Assembly (NCBI GenBank): GCA_964472095.1
Contig: CAYYIV010000026.1
Location: 1 to 64,000, forward strand
Reading direction: 5' to 3'
Length of the DNA stretch: 64,000 bases
Source of the DNA: Pelagibius sp964472095
GTDB taxonomy: Bacteria; Pseudomonadota; Alphaproteobacteria; Kiloniellales; Kiloniellaceae
Position numbers and translations under genes: made by a program. This document shows, in pieces, positions 8,786 through 16,948 of the stretch. The notes under the pieces were generated by a model. That model searched no databases. It saw only the letters and a list, made by a program, of their open reading frames with translations, and was not told where the DNA came from. Position 1 is the first letter of the stretch. Each line of letters starts with the position of its first letter.

Positions 8786-9835
8786 GTGCTGCGGAACCCG
8801 GTCCACGAACAGCAAGCGACGCTCGCGGCGGCCTGGCAGCCTGAGACGCTTCGCATTGCCGTGCTGCTGCCCTGCTACAACGAGGAAGCGACGATCGCCC
8901 AGGTGGTCCGCGACTTCCGCAGGGCGCTGCCCCAATCCCGCATCTACGTCTACGACAATGCCTCCACGGACCGCACCGGGGAAGTGGCCGCCGAAGCGGG
9001 CGCCGTCGTCAGGCGGGAGCCGCTGCGCGGCAAGGGCAACGTGGTAAGGCGCATGTTCGCCGACGTCGAAGCCGACATCTACGTCCTGGCGGACGGTGAC
9101 GACACCTACGACGCCGCTGTGGCGCCGGAGCTGATCGAGACTCTCTGCCGCGAACAGCTCGACATGGTCAACGCAGCGCGCAGCACTTCCAGCCAGGAGG
9201 CTTACCGCCGCGGCCACAAGTTCGGCAATCTGCTCTTCACCCGGCTGGTCAGCAGTCTCTTCGGCAAGCGCTTCAACGACATCCTCTCGGGATATCGGGT
9301 GTTCTCGCGCCGTTTCGTAAAGTCATTTCCGGCCCTGGCCCAGGGTTTCGAGATCGAGACCGAGCTGACGGTCCATGCCCTGGAGCTGCGCATGCCGGTG
9401 TGCGAAGTCATGACGGCCTACAAGGAGCGACCTGAAGGCTCGGAGAGCAAGCTCAGCACCTTCCGGGACGGCTTCCGTATCCTCAGAACCATCCTGCGCC
9501 TCGCCAAGGAGGAGCGGCCGCTGGCCTTCTTCTCCGCCGGCGCTGCGGTACTCGCCGTGGCGTCCGTCAGCCTCGCCTTTCCGCTGCTGGTGACCTTCCT
9601 GGAGACCGGACTGGTGCCGCGCCTGCCGACGGCAGTGCTGGTCTGTGCTCTGATGATCCTGGCCTCCCTCAGCCTGGTCTGCGGCCTGGTGCTGGATTCC
9701 GTGACCCATGGCCGCCGGGAAATGAAGCGGCTGCATTACCTCACGCTGCCCGCGCCGGCTCAATGGGTTGCGCCGGAAGCCGCGGACTGCGGCCAAGAGG
9801 CAGCTCCCGCAGCCCGGCAGCGCCAGTCCATCTAA
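8786..9835 (+). CDS. Family 2 glycosyltransferase with C-terminal membrane segments
   Basis: 349 residues. The GT-A domain begins with IAVLLPCYNEEATIAQVV, continues with YDNASTDRTGEVA and has the metal-binding DXD in YVLADGDDTYDA (about residue 110). The tail has two hydrophobic segments (about 250-275 and 280-305), as in polyprenyl-phosphate glycosyl transferases of the DPM1/GtrB type. The start is taken as GTG 8786, with only a weak ribosome site. It follows the GT-C-like gene by 85 bp in the same direction. The likely role is charging a polyprenyl phosphate with a sugar; donor and acceptor are unknown. Confidence 0.85.
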   Translation: MLRNPVHEQQATLAAAWQPETLRIAVLLPCYNEEATIAQVVRDFRRALPQSRIYVYDNASTDRTGEVAAEAGAVVRREPLRGKGNVVRRMFADVEADIYVLADGDDTYDAAVAPELIETLCREQLDMVNAARSTSSQEAYRRGHKFGNLLFTRLVSSLFGKRFNDILSGYRVFSRRFVKSFPALAQGFEIETELTVHALELRMPVCEVMTAYKERPEGSESKLSTFRDGFRILRTILRLAKEERPLAFFSAGAAVLAVASVSLAFPLLVTFLETGLVPRLPTAVLVCALMILASLSLVCGLVLDSVTHGRREMKRLHYLTLPAPAQWVAPEAADCGQEAAPAARQRQSI

Positions 9836-10059
9836 GATCTGAGCTTCGAATTCTTTGCTTGTATTCATTTGCCTTTCATCAGTTCAATAAAAATTTAATC
9901 AATAACATTCTCAATTTAACGAAGTATTATAGAAATAACTACATGCTCCATTTGCATTATTTCTTACGTAGAGTGCCACAAACGAAATCTATTTTACTAT
10001 TTCTTAAGGCGGAAGACGGATTATCGGCCTTGGATATGCGTGCATAGGAGGTCGCAATC
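9836..10059 (+). promoter_or_regulatory. AT-rich control region upstream of the pilin gene
   Basis: About 220 bp with a base composition far more AT-rich than anything else in the window, especially about 9880-10005, where runs of A and T dominate. It separates the GT2 gene from flp and ends with a strong AGGAGG at 10045-10053 just upstream of the pilin ATG. No gene is visible in it. Its position implies the main promoter of the tad locus. The AT-rich body could bind a nucleoid protein; I cannot assign exact -35/-10 boxes. Confidence 0.6.
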
Positions 10060-10260
10060 ATGATCAACACGATTAAGTCTTTTCTGTCTGATGAATCCGG
10101 CGCCACGGCTATCGAGTATGGCCTGATCGCCGCCCTGGTTTCGGTGGCCGCCATCGCGGCCCTCACCTCGCTCGGTGGCTCGCTGCAGGAGATCTTCGGC
10201 GTCGTCGCCGACGAGCTCGGCGGCGCGGCCGCGAATGCTACAGGCGGCGAAGGCGACTAA
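10060..10260 (+). CDS. flp: Flp-family type IVb pilin
   Basis: 66-residue prepilin subunit of the tad/Flp pilus. The short leader MINTIKSFLSDESGATAIEY has the Flp processing context (Gly before ATAIEYGLIAALV) and the Glu-Tyr pair of Flp pilins, followed by one hydrophobic helix and a Gly/Ala-rich end. The processing enzyme is encoded just downstream at 10420. A strong AGGAGG sits before the ATG, and a terminator-like hairpin follows, so the pilin message can exceed the machinery message. Only one pilin gene is present. Confidence 0.95.
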   Translation: MINTIKSFLSDESGATAIEYGLIAALVSVAAIAALTSLGGSLQEIFGVVADELGGAAANATGGEGD

Positions 10261-10317
10261 TAACGCCACCGCTGTGGACTGGCAGGCCCCCGGGCCTGTC
10301 ACCCTATAGTCGAGAGG

Positions 10318-10357
10318 TAGGGCCCGGGGCGACGTCCTCGGGCCCTATCTTTCTTTC
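10318..10357 (+). terminator. Hairpin terminator or attenuator after the pilin gene
   Basis: TAGGGCCCG at 10318-10326 pairs perfectly with CGGGCCCTA at 10339-10347, and the stem is followed by TCTTTCTTTC. An upstream GC-rich palindrome around 10281-10300 adds structure. It lies between flp and cpaA, so partial termination would give pilin excess over machinery transcript. Confidence 0.7.
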
Positions 10358-10419
10358 AGGTGTGCTGTGCGAAGTCCGCGACTTCGCATCTGCCGTTTAG
10401 ACACCGGGACCGGAAGCTC

Positions 10420-10929
10420 ATGATGGATCTTGCCGCCGCAACCGCGGAGTTCACGATTCTCGCCTTCGCCGGACTGCTCATTGCAGCCGCAGCGAGCGAC
10501 TGGCAGCGGTTTATCGTTCCCAATCGCTACAGCCTGGCGATCGTCGCACTCTTCGTTCCCTACGCGATCACTTCGGGTGCGGAGTTGCAGTTGGCCATGA
10601 GCGTCGGTCTGGCCGTTGGCTTCTTCTTTTTCGGCTTCCTGCTGTTCACCCTGGGCTTTTGCGGCGGCGGCGATGTCAAGCTTTTCGCTGCCGTTACGCT
10701 CTGGGCCGGCCCGCTGTGGATCACTGACCTCGTTTTCTATACGGCGTTCTGCGGTGGCCTGATGGCCGTCATCCTTTGGCTTCATCGCAGGTTCAATCGA
10801 TCTGCCGTGCCGGTGTCGCTGAACGTCAAATCCACCAGCGAAACCATCGCCAAGCAGCCGATGCCCTATGCCGTCGCCATCGCCGCCGGCGGTCTCTTCG
10901 TGGCGCTGCAACTCCTGTTGGGGGTTTGA
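10420..10929 (+). CDS. cpaA: Prepilin peptidase CpaA/TadV (A24 aspartyl protease)
   Basis: Membrane aspartyl peptidase that trims Flp prepilin and pseudopilins. About 169 residues with four to five hydrophobic segments. The two catalytic aspartates are visible in AASDWQRFIVPNR and in FCGGGDVKLFAA (the GxGDxK-type box). The frame is open back to a GTG at 10360, but that codon abuts the terminator; ATG-ATG at 10420 has GGAAG upstream and starts just before the first hydrophobic segment, so I prefer it. Confidence 0.9.
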   Translation: MMDLAAATAEFTILAFAGLLIAAAASDWQRFIVPNRYSLAIVALFVPYAITSGAELQLAMSVGLAVGFFFFGFLLFTLGFCGGGDVKLFAAVTLWAGPLWITDLVFYTAFCGGLMAVILWLHRRFNRSAVPVSLNVKSTSETIAKQPMPYAVAIAAGGLFVALQLLLGV

Positions 10930-10933
10930 GAAC

Positions 10934-11026
10934 ATGCGCCGCATCAGAGTCCACTCCCACACCGCTGCCGGAGGTACCGGCTCTGGCGCCACCGCCGCCC
11001 CCGGCGGCCGCGCCTCGGAGGACTAA
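10934..11026 (+). CDS. Possible 30-residue open frame between cpaA and cpaB
   Basis: ATG at 10934 with GGGGGTT about 8 bp upstream opens a 30-codon frame rich in Gly, Ala, Thr and Arg, with a stop at 11024-11026, 3 bp before the cpaB ATG. The spacing is neat, as in coupled genes, and fills an otherwise empty 100-bp gap. The composition is low-complexity and I recognise no family, so it may be a chance frame or a translated leader whose end supplies the cpaB ribosome site (GGAGGAC). Confidence 0.25.
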   Translation: MRRIRVHSHTAAGGTGSGATAAPGGRASED

Positions 11027-11029
11027 GTC

Positions 11030-11920
11030 ATGTCTGCCAGAAACATCGTCCTGATTCTCGCGGCGCTGCTGATCACCGCCGGCACCACCTTTGTCGCGCG
11101 CAACTGGCTCGCGGCCCAGCGCGCCCAGCCCGTCGCCACCTTGCAGCAAGCGCCTGAACCGCAAGGCATCAAGGTGCTGGTCGCCGGTGTGCCCCTGCCA
11201 ACCGGCGTCTTCGTCCAGGAAGGCCAGCTGCGCTGGCAGATCTGGCCAAGCGACGACGTGCCCGAGAATTACTACACCGAGGAGAAGATCCAGCTGGATG
11301 ATCTCATTGGTGCGGTGGTGCGCCGCAGCTTCAGCGTCGGCGAGCCGATCACCCCGAAACGGCTGATCCGCCCGGGCGAGCGTGGCTTCCTCGCGGTGGT
11401 CCTGCGGCCCGGATACCGCGCCATCGCGATCCGCGTCAACGCGACCTCTGGCGTCAGTGGCCTGGTGTTTCCCGGTGACCGGATTGACATCATCTTGACA
11501 CATACCATCAGCGACCGGACTGGGCCGGAAACCATCGAGCGCCGCGCCAGCGAGACGATCCTGGAAAACGTCCGCGTACTGGCGATCGACCAGTCGATCG
11601 ACGAGGATGCGAACGAACCGAGCTACGCCGACAACTTTACCCTCGAGGTCACGCCGAAGCAGGCGGAGATGCTCTCCGTGGTGCGTGAACTGGGCGGCCT
11701 GTCCATCAGTCTGCGCAGCCTTGCCAAGGATGAGGAGGAGCTGGAGCGTCTGGCAAACCAGGACGAGCCCCTGGAGGAAGTCGACCCGGAGCGTGGTGAC
11801 ACCCACACCTGGGACTCGGAAGTCAGCCGTCTGGTCGGCCTCCGGTCCGGCCAAACCGGCGCCAATAAGAAGGTTGTTAACATTACCCGTGGTAATGAAG
11901 TCCAGGAGCTCCGCTTCTAG
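11030..11920 (+). CDS. cpaB: Flp pilus assembly protein CpaB/RcpC
   Basis: 296-residue periplasmic pilus assembly protein. An N-terminal membrane anchor (MSARNIVLILAALLITAGTT) is followed by a SAF-like region (IKVLVAGVPLPTGVFVQEGQL and later RPGYRAIAIRVN, SGVSGLVFPGDRIDI), the standard CpaB signature. It is thought to sit with the secretin and stabilise or gate it. GGAGGAC precedes the ATG. The secretin gene cpaC begins directly at the stop codon. Confidence 0.92.
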   Translation: MSARNIVLILAALLITAGTTFVARNWLAAQRAQPVATLQQAPEPQGIKVLVAGVPLPTGVFVQEGQLRWQIWPSDDVPENYYTEEKIQLDDLIGAVVRRSFSVGEPITPKRLIRPGERGFLAVVLRPGYRAIAIRVNATSGVSGLVFPGDRIDIILTHTISDRTGPETIERRASETILENVRVLAIDQSIDEDANEPSYADNFTLEVTPKQAEMLSVVRELGGLSISLRSLAKDEEELERLANQDEPLEEVDPERGDTHTWDSEVSRLVGLRSGQTGANKKVVNITRGNEVQELRF

Positions 11921-13291
11921 ATGGGTGTGGTTATGCGGTTCGTATCAAGGATTTGGATGGCGGCGGCTGTCGCGCTGTCGGTGACCTTCGCGGCTGGCAG
12001 CGGCGAGGCCGCCTTGCAGGGCCGTGCGGTGCCGACCAATGGCGACCCGATCTCCATCGAGATCAGCGAGGGCCAGTTGCTGCGCCTCGACCGGGCAATG
12101 GATTCGGTCTTCATCGCCAATCCCGAAATCGCCGACGTAACCGCGAAGTCGGACCGCTTGCTCTACCTGTTCGGCAAGAAGGTCGGCACGACTACCCTTT
12201 TCGCGCTGGACGCCAACGACAACGTCATCGCCAACGTGAGGATCGTGGTCAGCCACAGCCTGACGCGCCTGCAGGAATCGCTGGACCAACTGCTGCCGGA
12301 TGGGCAGATCGTCGCTTCCTCCGTGGACGGCGCCATCGTCTTGACCGGCGCCGTTGCCACCGCGACCGAGGCGGAGAACGCCCGTCGCCTCGCCACCCGC
12401 TTCATCGGAGACGGCGGCGAGGTGATCAATCGCCTGGCGGTGACCGCGCCGAACCAGGTGAACCTGCGTGTGCGGATCGCCGAGGTATCGCGCGAGATCA
12501 CCAATCAGTTCGGCTTCAATTGGGACGTCTTCGTCGACGGCGGTTTCCAGTTCGGCCTGCAGTCCTTCCTGCCGACCGCCGGCATCAACTCGATCTTCGC
12601 CGGCGGCGAGATCGGTGACGCTTCGATCAATGCGCTGATCGATACCTTGGCCGAGGACAACCTGATCACCGTTCTGGCTGAACCCAACCTGACCGCCCTT
12701 TCCGGCGAGACGGCCAGCTTCCTGGCCGGCGGCGAGTTCCCGATACCCGTGGCGCAGGACGATGAAAGCATCACCATCGAGTTCAAGGAGTTCGGTGTCA
12801 GCCTGGCCTTCACGCCGACCGTACTGGGGCGCGGCCGCATCTCGATGCGGGTGCGTCCGGAAGTCAGCCAGCTGTCAGCCGCCGCACAAATCATAGCTGC
12901 TGGCATCTCAATTCCCTCGCTGACGACGCGGCGCGCGGAAACTACGATCGAGCTCGCCTCAGGGCAGAGCTTCGCCATCGCCGGTCTGATCCAGGACTCC
13001 ACGCGCCAGGAGCACAGCCGGGTTCCCGGCCTCGGCGACCTGCCGATCCTGGGCGCCTTGTTCCAGAGCGACCGCTTCCAGCGCGACGAGACGGAACTGG
13101 TGATCATCGTCACCCCCTACATCGTGCGCCCGGTCGACGCGGATGAACTGCGCACACCGCTCGATCCCTACCGCGCTCCACCGCTGGCCAAGAACAAGAA
13201 CGGCGGTCCGTCGCATATCGTCCCGGTCAACCCAGCCCAGGCGGACAATCTCAGCGGCGATACGAAGAATACCGGCTTCATCCTCGACTAG
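11921..13291 (+). CDS. cpaC: Type II/tad secretin CpaC/RcpA
   Basis: 456-residue outer-membrane secretin through which the Flp pilus exits. The signal peptide is MRFVSRIWMAAAVALSVTFA and on; the N-terminal domain is of the pilus-secretin type (ISEGQLLRLDRAMDSVFIANPEIADV). It is followed by a BON-like part and the secretin domain with VRIAEVSREITNQFGF, LTALSGETASFLAGGEFPIPV and the late VPGLGDLPILGALFQS motif. ATG 11921 abuts the cpaB stop; ATG 11933 gives a tighter signal peptide and is an equally possible start. Confidence 0.93.
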   Translation: MGVVMRFVSRIWMAAAVALSVTFAAGSGEAALQGRAVPTNGDPISIEISEGQLLRLDRAMDSVFIANPEIADVTAKSDRLLYLFGKKVGTTTLFALDANDNVIANVRIVVSHSLTRLQESLDQLLPDGQIVASSVDGAIVLTGAVATATEAENARRLATRFIGDGGEVINRLAVTAPNQVNLRVRIAEVSREITNQFGFNWDVFVDGGFQFGLQSFLPTAGINSIFAGGEIGDASINALIDTLAEDNLITVLAEPNLTALSGETASFLAGGEFPIPVAQDDESITIEFKEFGVSLAFTPTVLGRGRISMRVRPEVSQLSAAAQIIAAGISIPSLTTRRAETTIELASGQSFAIAGLIQDSTRQEHSRVPGLGDLPILGALFQSDRFQRDETELVIIVTPYIVRPVDADELRTPLDPYRAPPLAKNKNGGPSHIVPVNPAQADNLSGDTKNTGFILD

Positions 13292-13302
13292 GGACGACTG
13301 AG

Positions 13303-14025
13303 ATGCTGCGCCACCAACGATCGAAGCTGACGGCCCTCTTCTGCCTTGCGCTGGCCACTGCCAGCTGCGCCGGGGATCCTGAGCGCGACCCCAACTCGCA
13401 GGCCGTCGCCGACGCCATCAACGTCGTCTTTCATCATGGCAAGTGGCGCCAGGTGCCGGCTACACCTGAAAACCACGCGGAAACCATTGTTTTCGAGCAA
13501 CGCGTCGCCTTCGGCAGCGCGACCGCCCTGCTCGATCGCACGGGCACAGCTGCTATCGACCGCCTGCTCAAGGAGGCCGACCCTGCGCCGGGCAGCCTGA
13601 TCCGCCTCAGCGTCGCCGGCAGCCAGGACAGCACCGCCGTCTTCGATCGGATGACCCTGCAGCGCCTGGAGAGCGTGCGCATAGCTCTCGCCAACCGGGG
13701 ATACGAAAGCGCTCTGGCCGACAGCGCCGTAGCTCGTGTGGCGGCTTTGCAGGACGAGGAGGTCGGCCTGACGGTCACCAAGGTGATGGCCGTCCTGCCC
13801 GATTGCGATCAGCCTCAGCCCCTGGAGCCGGATCCGCCGTCCTACGAGCGCGGCTTTGGTTGCTCCAACACCTACAACCTCGGTGTCATGATCGCCGATC
13901 CGGCCGATCTGGCACGCGGTCGCCCGCTGGATCCGGCGGATGCCGAACGGTCCAGCCTTTCCGTCCTCCGCTACCGCATCGGCGAAGAAGAGCCTCTCGT
14001 TATAGAGGACACGAAGTCACAATGA
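13303..14025 (+). CDS. cpaD: CpaD family pilus lipoprotein
   Basis: 240 residues with a lipoprotein signal peptide ending in LATASC, so lipid attachment at about Cys22. The family motif is visible in the C-terminal half: GFGCSNTYNLGVMIADPADLARGR, as in CpaD. It is an outer-membrane partner of the secretin in alphaproteobacterial tad systems. It begins 11 bp after cpaC and ends overlapping the cpaE ATG by 4 bp (ATGA). Confidence 0.9.
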   Translation: MLRHQRSKLTALFCLALATASCAGDPERDPNSQAVADAINVVFHHGKWRQVPATPENHAETIVFEQRVAFGSATALLDRTGTAAIDRLLKEADPAPGSLIRLSVAGSQDSTAVFDRMTLQRLESVRIALANRGYESALADSAVARVAALQDEEVGLTVTKVMAVLPDCDQPQPLEPDPPSYERGFGCSNTYNLGVMIADPADLARGRPLDPADAERSSLSVLRYRIGEEEPLVIEDTKSQ

Positions 14026-15302
14026 GTGTAGCGAATCGAATCTTGGCGCAGCACAGCGCAGAAAGCGTCGCCGCGGAGTGCGTCGCCTTCGTCAGCGACA
14101 ACCAGACGCATTCCGTCGTTGCCGCCGTGCTGAAGGAGTATTTCGCCGAGCCCCTGGTGCGCGACGGCGGCACCAACCAGGCGATCGAGTATCTCGGCGG
14201 CACGACAGCGCCTTCCGTGCTGATCGTCGACGTCTCCGAGGCCGCTTCACCGCAGACCGCGATGCTGTCGCTCAGCGCCGCAACCCCCGACGAGACCAAG
14301 ATCATTGGCATTGGGTCGATCAATGACATTGCCGTCTACCGCGAAATCGTCGAATCCGGTGCCTGCGACTACCTGGTAAAGCCGGTAAGCGAGAAGGCCT
14401 TGGTCTCGGCGCTGAATCGCACCGAAGAGACGCACCAGAACCACGTCGTGGACTCCGCTCCGGAGGAAAAGGCGCGGATTGCCGTCATCGGCTCACGCGG
14501 CGGCGTCGGCGCCAGCACGTTGGCGGTAAACCTCGCCTGGATTCTGGCCGAAGAGCGCAAGCACAAGACGGCCCTGGTCGACCTCGACCTCGAGTTCGGC
14601 ACCATCGCCCTCTCCCTCGACCTCGAGCCCACGCGCGGCCTCCGCGAAGCACTGGAAAACCCGGCACGCATCGACGGGCTGTTCATCTCCAGCGCCACGG
14701 CCAAGCTGACCGACAACCTGTCGATCATGGCGACCGAGGAGAACTTCACTTCCGAGGCGCAGTACAATCCCAACGCCGTGGACGCACTCTTCGAAGCGCT
14801 CGGCCGCACCAATGACGCCATCGTCATCGACGTGCCGCGCAGCTCCTATTCAGTGCGCCGGCGGGTCTTCGAGACAGCCACCGAAATCATCCTGGTTACG
14901 GAACTGAACCTTTCCGGCCTGCGCGACTCCCTGCGTCTGCTGCGAAGCATCCTGGAAGTGGCGCCGGCAACACCCGTACGGGTCGTTGCCAATCGTTCCG
15001 CCGGCCCCAAGCAGGCAATGCAGGTGAAGGATTTCCAGAAGGCCCTGGAGCACAAGGTGGATCTGCTCCTGCCCGACGACCCCAAGTCTTTCAACGCCGC
15101 CGCCAATACCGGAAAGCCCCTCGCCCAGTCTCATGCCCGCGCCAGGGTCTGCAAGGCACTGCGCAAGATGGCCGGCGAGATCCAGTTGCCGGAAAAGGTT
15201 CAGGACGCCTCAAAAGCCAAGGCAAAGGGCAAGTCTAAGGCCAAGGCCCGCCCCCGGGTCCAGAAGAAGTCCGGGCTGTTCGGCCTCTTCAAGCGGAGCT
15301 GA
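14022..15302 (+). CDS. cpaE: CpaE/TadZ pilus-localisation ATPase
   Basis: 426 residues. The N-terminal 130 are receiver-like without a clean phospho-acceptor set (VLIVDVSEAAS, IIGIGSINDIAVYREIVESGA, DYLVKPV). A MinD/ParA-type ATPase follows, with the deviant Walker A GSRGGVGAST (about residue 155) and VDLDLEFGT. CpaE/TadZ places the secretion apparatus in the cell. The tail is unusually Lys-rich (KAKAKGKSKAKARPR, ending FGLFKRS), a feature of many CpaE proteins. An in-frame extension to 13803 only overlaps cpaD and is ignored. Confidence 0.92.
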   Translation: MSVANRILAQHSAESVAAECVAFVSDNQTHSVVAAVLKEYFAEPLVRDGGTNQAIEYLGGTTAPSVLIVDVSEAASPQTAMLSLSAATPDETKIIGIGSINDIAVYREIVESGACDYLVKPVSEKALVSALNRTEETHQNHVVDSAPEEKARIAVIGSRGGVGASTLAVNLAWILAEERKHKTALVDLDLEFGTIALSLDLEPTRGLREALENPARIDGLFISSATAKLTDNLSIMATEENFTSEAQYNPNAVDALFEALGRTNDAIVIDVPRSSYSVRRRVFETATEIILVTELNLSGLRDSLRLLRSILEVAPATPVRVVANRSAGPKQAMQVKDFQKALEHKVDLLLPDDPKSFNAAANTGKPLAQSHARARVCKALRKMAGEIQLPEKVQDASKAKAKGKSKAKARPRVQKKSGLFGLFKRS

Positions 15303-15307
15303 CAGTC

Positions 15308-16948
15308 GTGGCGGGGGTGGTCAAGGACGAGCAGCCGGCAGCCAACGAGCACGGGATTTCAGACGAAAGTCTGGATGCCTACCGCCAGCAGCTGCAACCG
15401 AAGGTCTTGGCACTCTTCGGCAACGACGATCTTTCCAGTATCCCACGCCCCGAACTGGCACTGCGGATCGGCAATCTGCTGACTCACGAGGTTGACCGCA
15501 GCGGCACCAAAGTCGGTCTGTTGCAACGCCGCAAGCTGGTCTCCAGCCTGATCGACTGGCTGCTGCAATGCAGCGCCATGCAACCGGACGAGCGTGCGGA
15601 AATATTGCGGCCGGCGGAGATGCCGGAGGCGAAACCCGGTTCCGTGACGCCACCGGAGAACCAGCCGAAGGGAAAAGCGACCTCTCACTCTCCCTTGGTG
15701 GCCGCGGCCAAGTCCAAGGTGCATCCGCTGGTCATGGAGCGGCTGGACGTCTCCGCCGCCTCTCAGCTGCCGCGCGACGACCTGACCCGCCAGATTGGCG
15801 AGATTGTCCGCGAAATCGTCCTCGACGAAAAGCTGAACCTGAACGGCCCCGAACAACAGGCCATCGTCGACATCATGCTCGACGACATGCTGGGTCTCGG
15901 TCCGCTGGAGCCGCTGCTGGCCGACGATCTGGTGACCGATATCATGGTCAACGGACCCAAGCAGGTCTACATCGAGCGCCGCGGCAAGCTGGAACTGAGC
16001 GACGTTACCTTCCAGAACGACGAGCACGTACTCAACATCGCGCGGCGCATCGTCTCGCAAATCGGCCGTCGTGTCGACGAAACCACGCCGCTGGTCGACG
16101 CGCGCCTGATGGATGGCAGCCGCGTCAACATCATTATCCCTCCACTCGCTATCGACGGCCCCTCGATATCGATCCGTAAGTTCGCCAAGAAGGGCATCAC
16201 CCTCGACTTGATGAACCGGCAGAACAATCTCTCCCAGGCAATGTCGACGGTACTGAAGATCGCCGCCCGCAGCCGTCTCAATATCCTGATCTCGGGCGGT
16301 ACCGGCTCAGGCAAGACGACACTGCTCAATGCCATGTCGCAGCTCATCGATCCCGGCGAGCGAATCGTCACCATCGAGGATGCCGCCGAGCTGCAGCTTC
16401 AACAGCCGCATGTCGTGCGCCTGGAGACCCGCCCGTCGAACCTCGAGGGAAGCGGCGAGATCACCATGCGCGACCTGGTCAAGAACACCCTGCGTATGCG
16501 ACCCGATCGCATCATTCTCGGCGAGGTGCGCGGTGCCGAGGCGGTGGATATGCTGCAGGCGATGAACACCGGCCACGATGGCTCGCTCGGTACGCTCCAC
16601 GCCAACCGGCCGCGCGAAGCTCTGACCCGCCTGGAGAACATGATCGGCCTTGCCGGCATCAACCTGCCGGCAAGAGCGGTTCGCACGCAGATTGCCTCAG
16701 CGGTCGACATGATCGTTCAGATCTCCCGTATGCGTGACGGCATGCGCCGCATCACCCATATCGAAGAGATTGTCGGCATGGAAGGCGAGATCATCACCAC
16801 ACAGAACCTGTTCACCTACGAGTTCCAGGGTGAAGGCAAAGACGGCCTGCTGCTCGGCAACTTCAAGTCGTCCGGACTGCGCCCGCACTTTGCACCGAAA
16901 GCAGCCTACTTCGGCCTCGACAAGCCCCTGCTGGAGGCTATGGGATGA
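15308..16948 (+). CDS. cpaF: Pilus secretion ATPase CpaF/TadA
   Basis: 546-residue hexameric ATPase driving Flp assembly (T2SSE/CpaF family). The variable N-terminus of about 140 residues is followed by the family's MVNGPKQVYIERRGKLE region, Walker A ISGGTGSGKTTLLNAM (about residue 330), an Asp box ERIVTIEDAAEL and Walker B RMRPDRIILGEVRGAEA. The GTG start at 15308 is 5 bp after the cpaE stop. It ends in an ATGA overlap with tadB. All motifs look intact. Confidence 0.95.
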   Translation: MAGVVKDEQPAANEHGISDESLDAYRQQLQPKVLALFGNDDLSSIPRPELALRIGNLLTHEVDRSGTKVGLLQRRKLVSSLIDWLLQCSAMQPDERAEILRPAEMPEAKPGSVTPPENQPKGKATSHSPLVAAAKSKVHPLVMERLDVSAASQLPRDDLTRQIGEIVREIVLDEKLNLNGPEQQAIVDIMLDDMLGLGPLEPLLADDLVTDIMVNGPKQVYIERRGKLELSDVTFQNDEHVLNIARRIVSQIGRRVDETTPLVDARLMDGSRVNIIIPPLAIDGPSISIRKFAKKGITLDLMNRQNNLSQAMSTVLKIAARSRLNILISGGTGSGKTTLLNAMSQLIDPGERIVTIEDAAELQLQQPHVVRLETRPSNLEGSGEITMRDLVKNTLRMRPDRIILGEVRGAEAVDMLQAMNTGHDGSLGTLHANRPREALTRLENMIGLAGINLPARAVRTQIASAVDMIVQISRMRDGMRRITHIEEIVGMEGEIITTQNLFTYEFQGEGKDGLLLGNFKSSGLRPHFAPKAAYFGLDKPLLEAMG

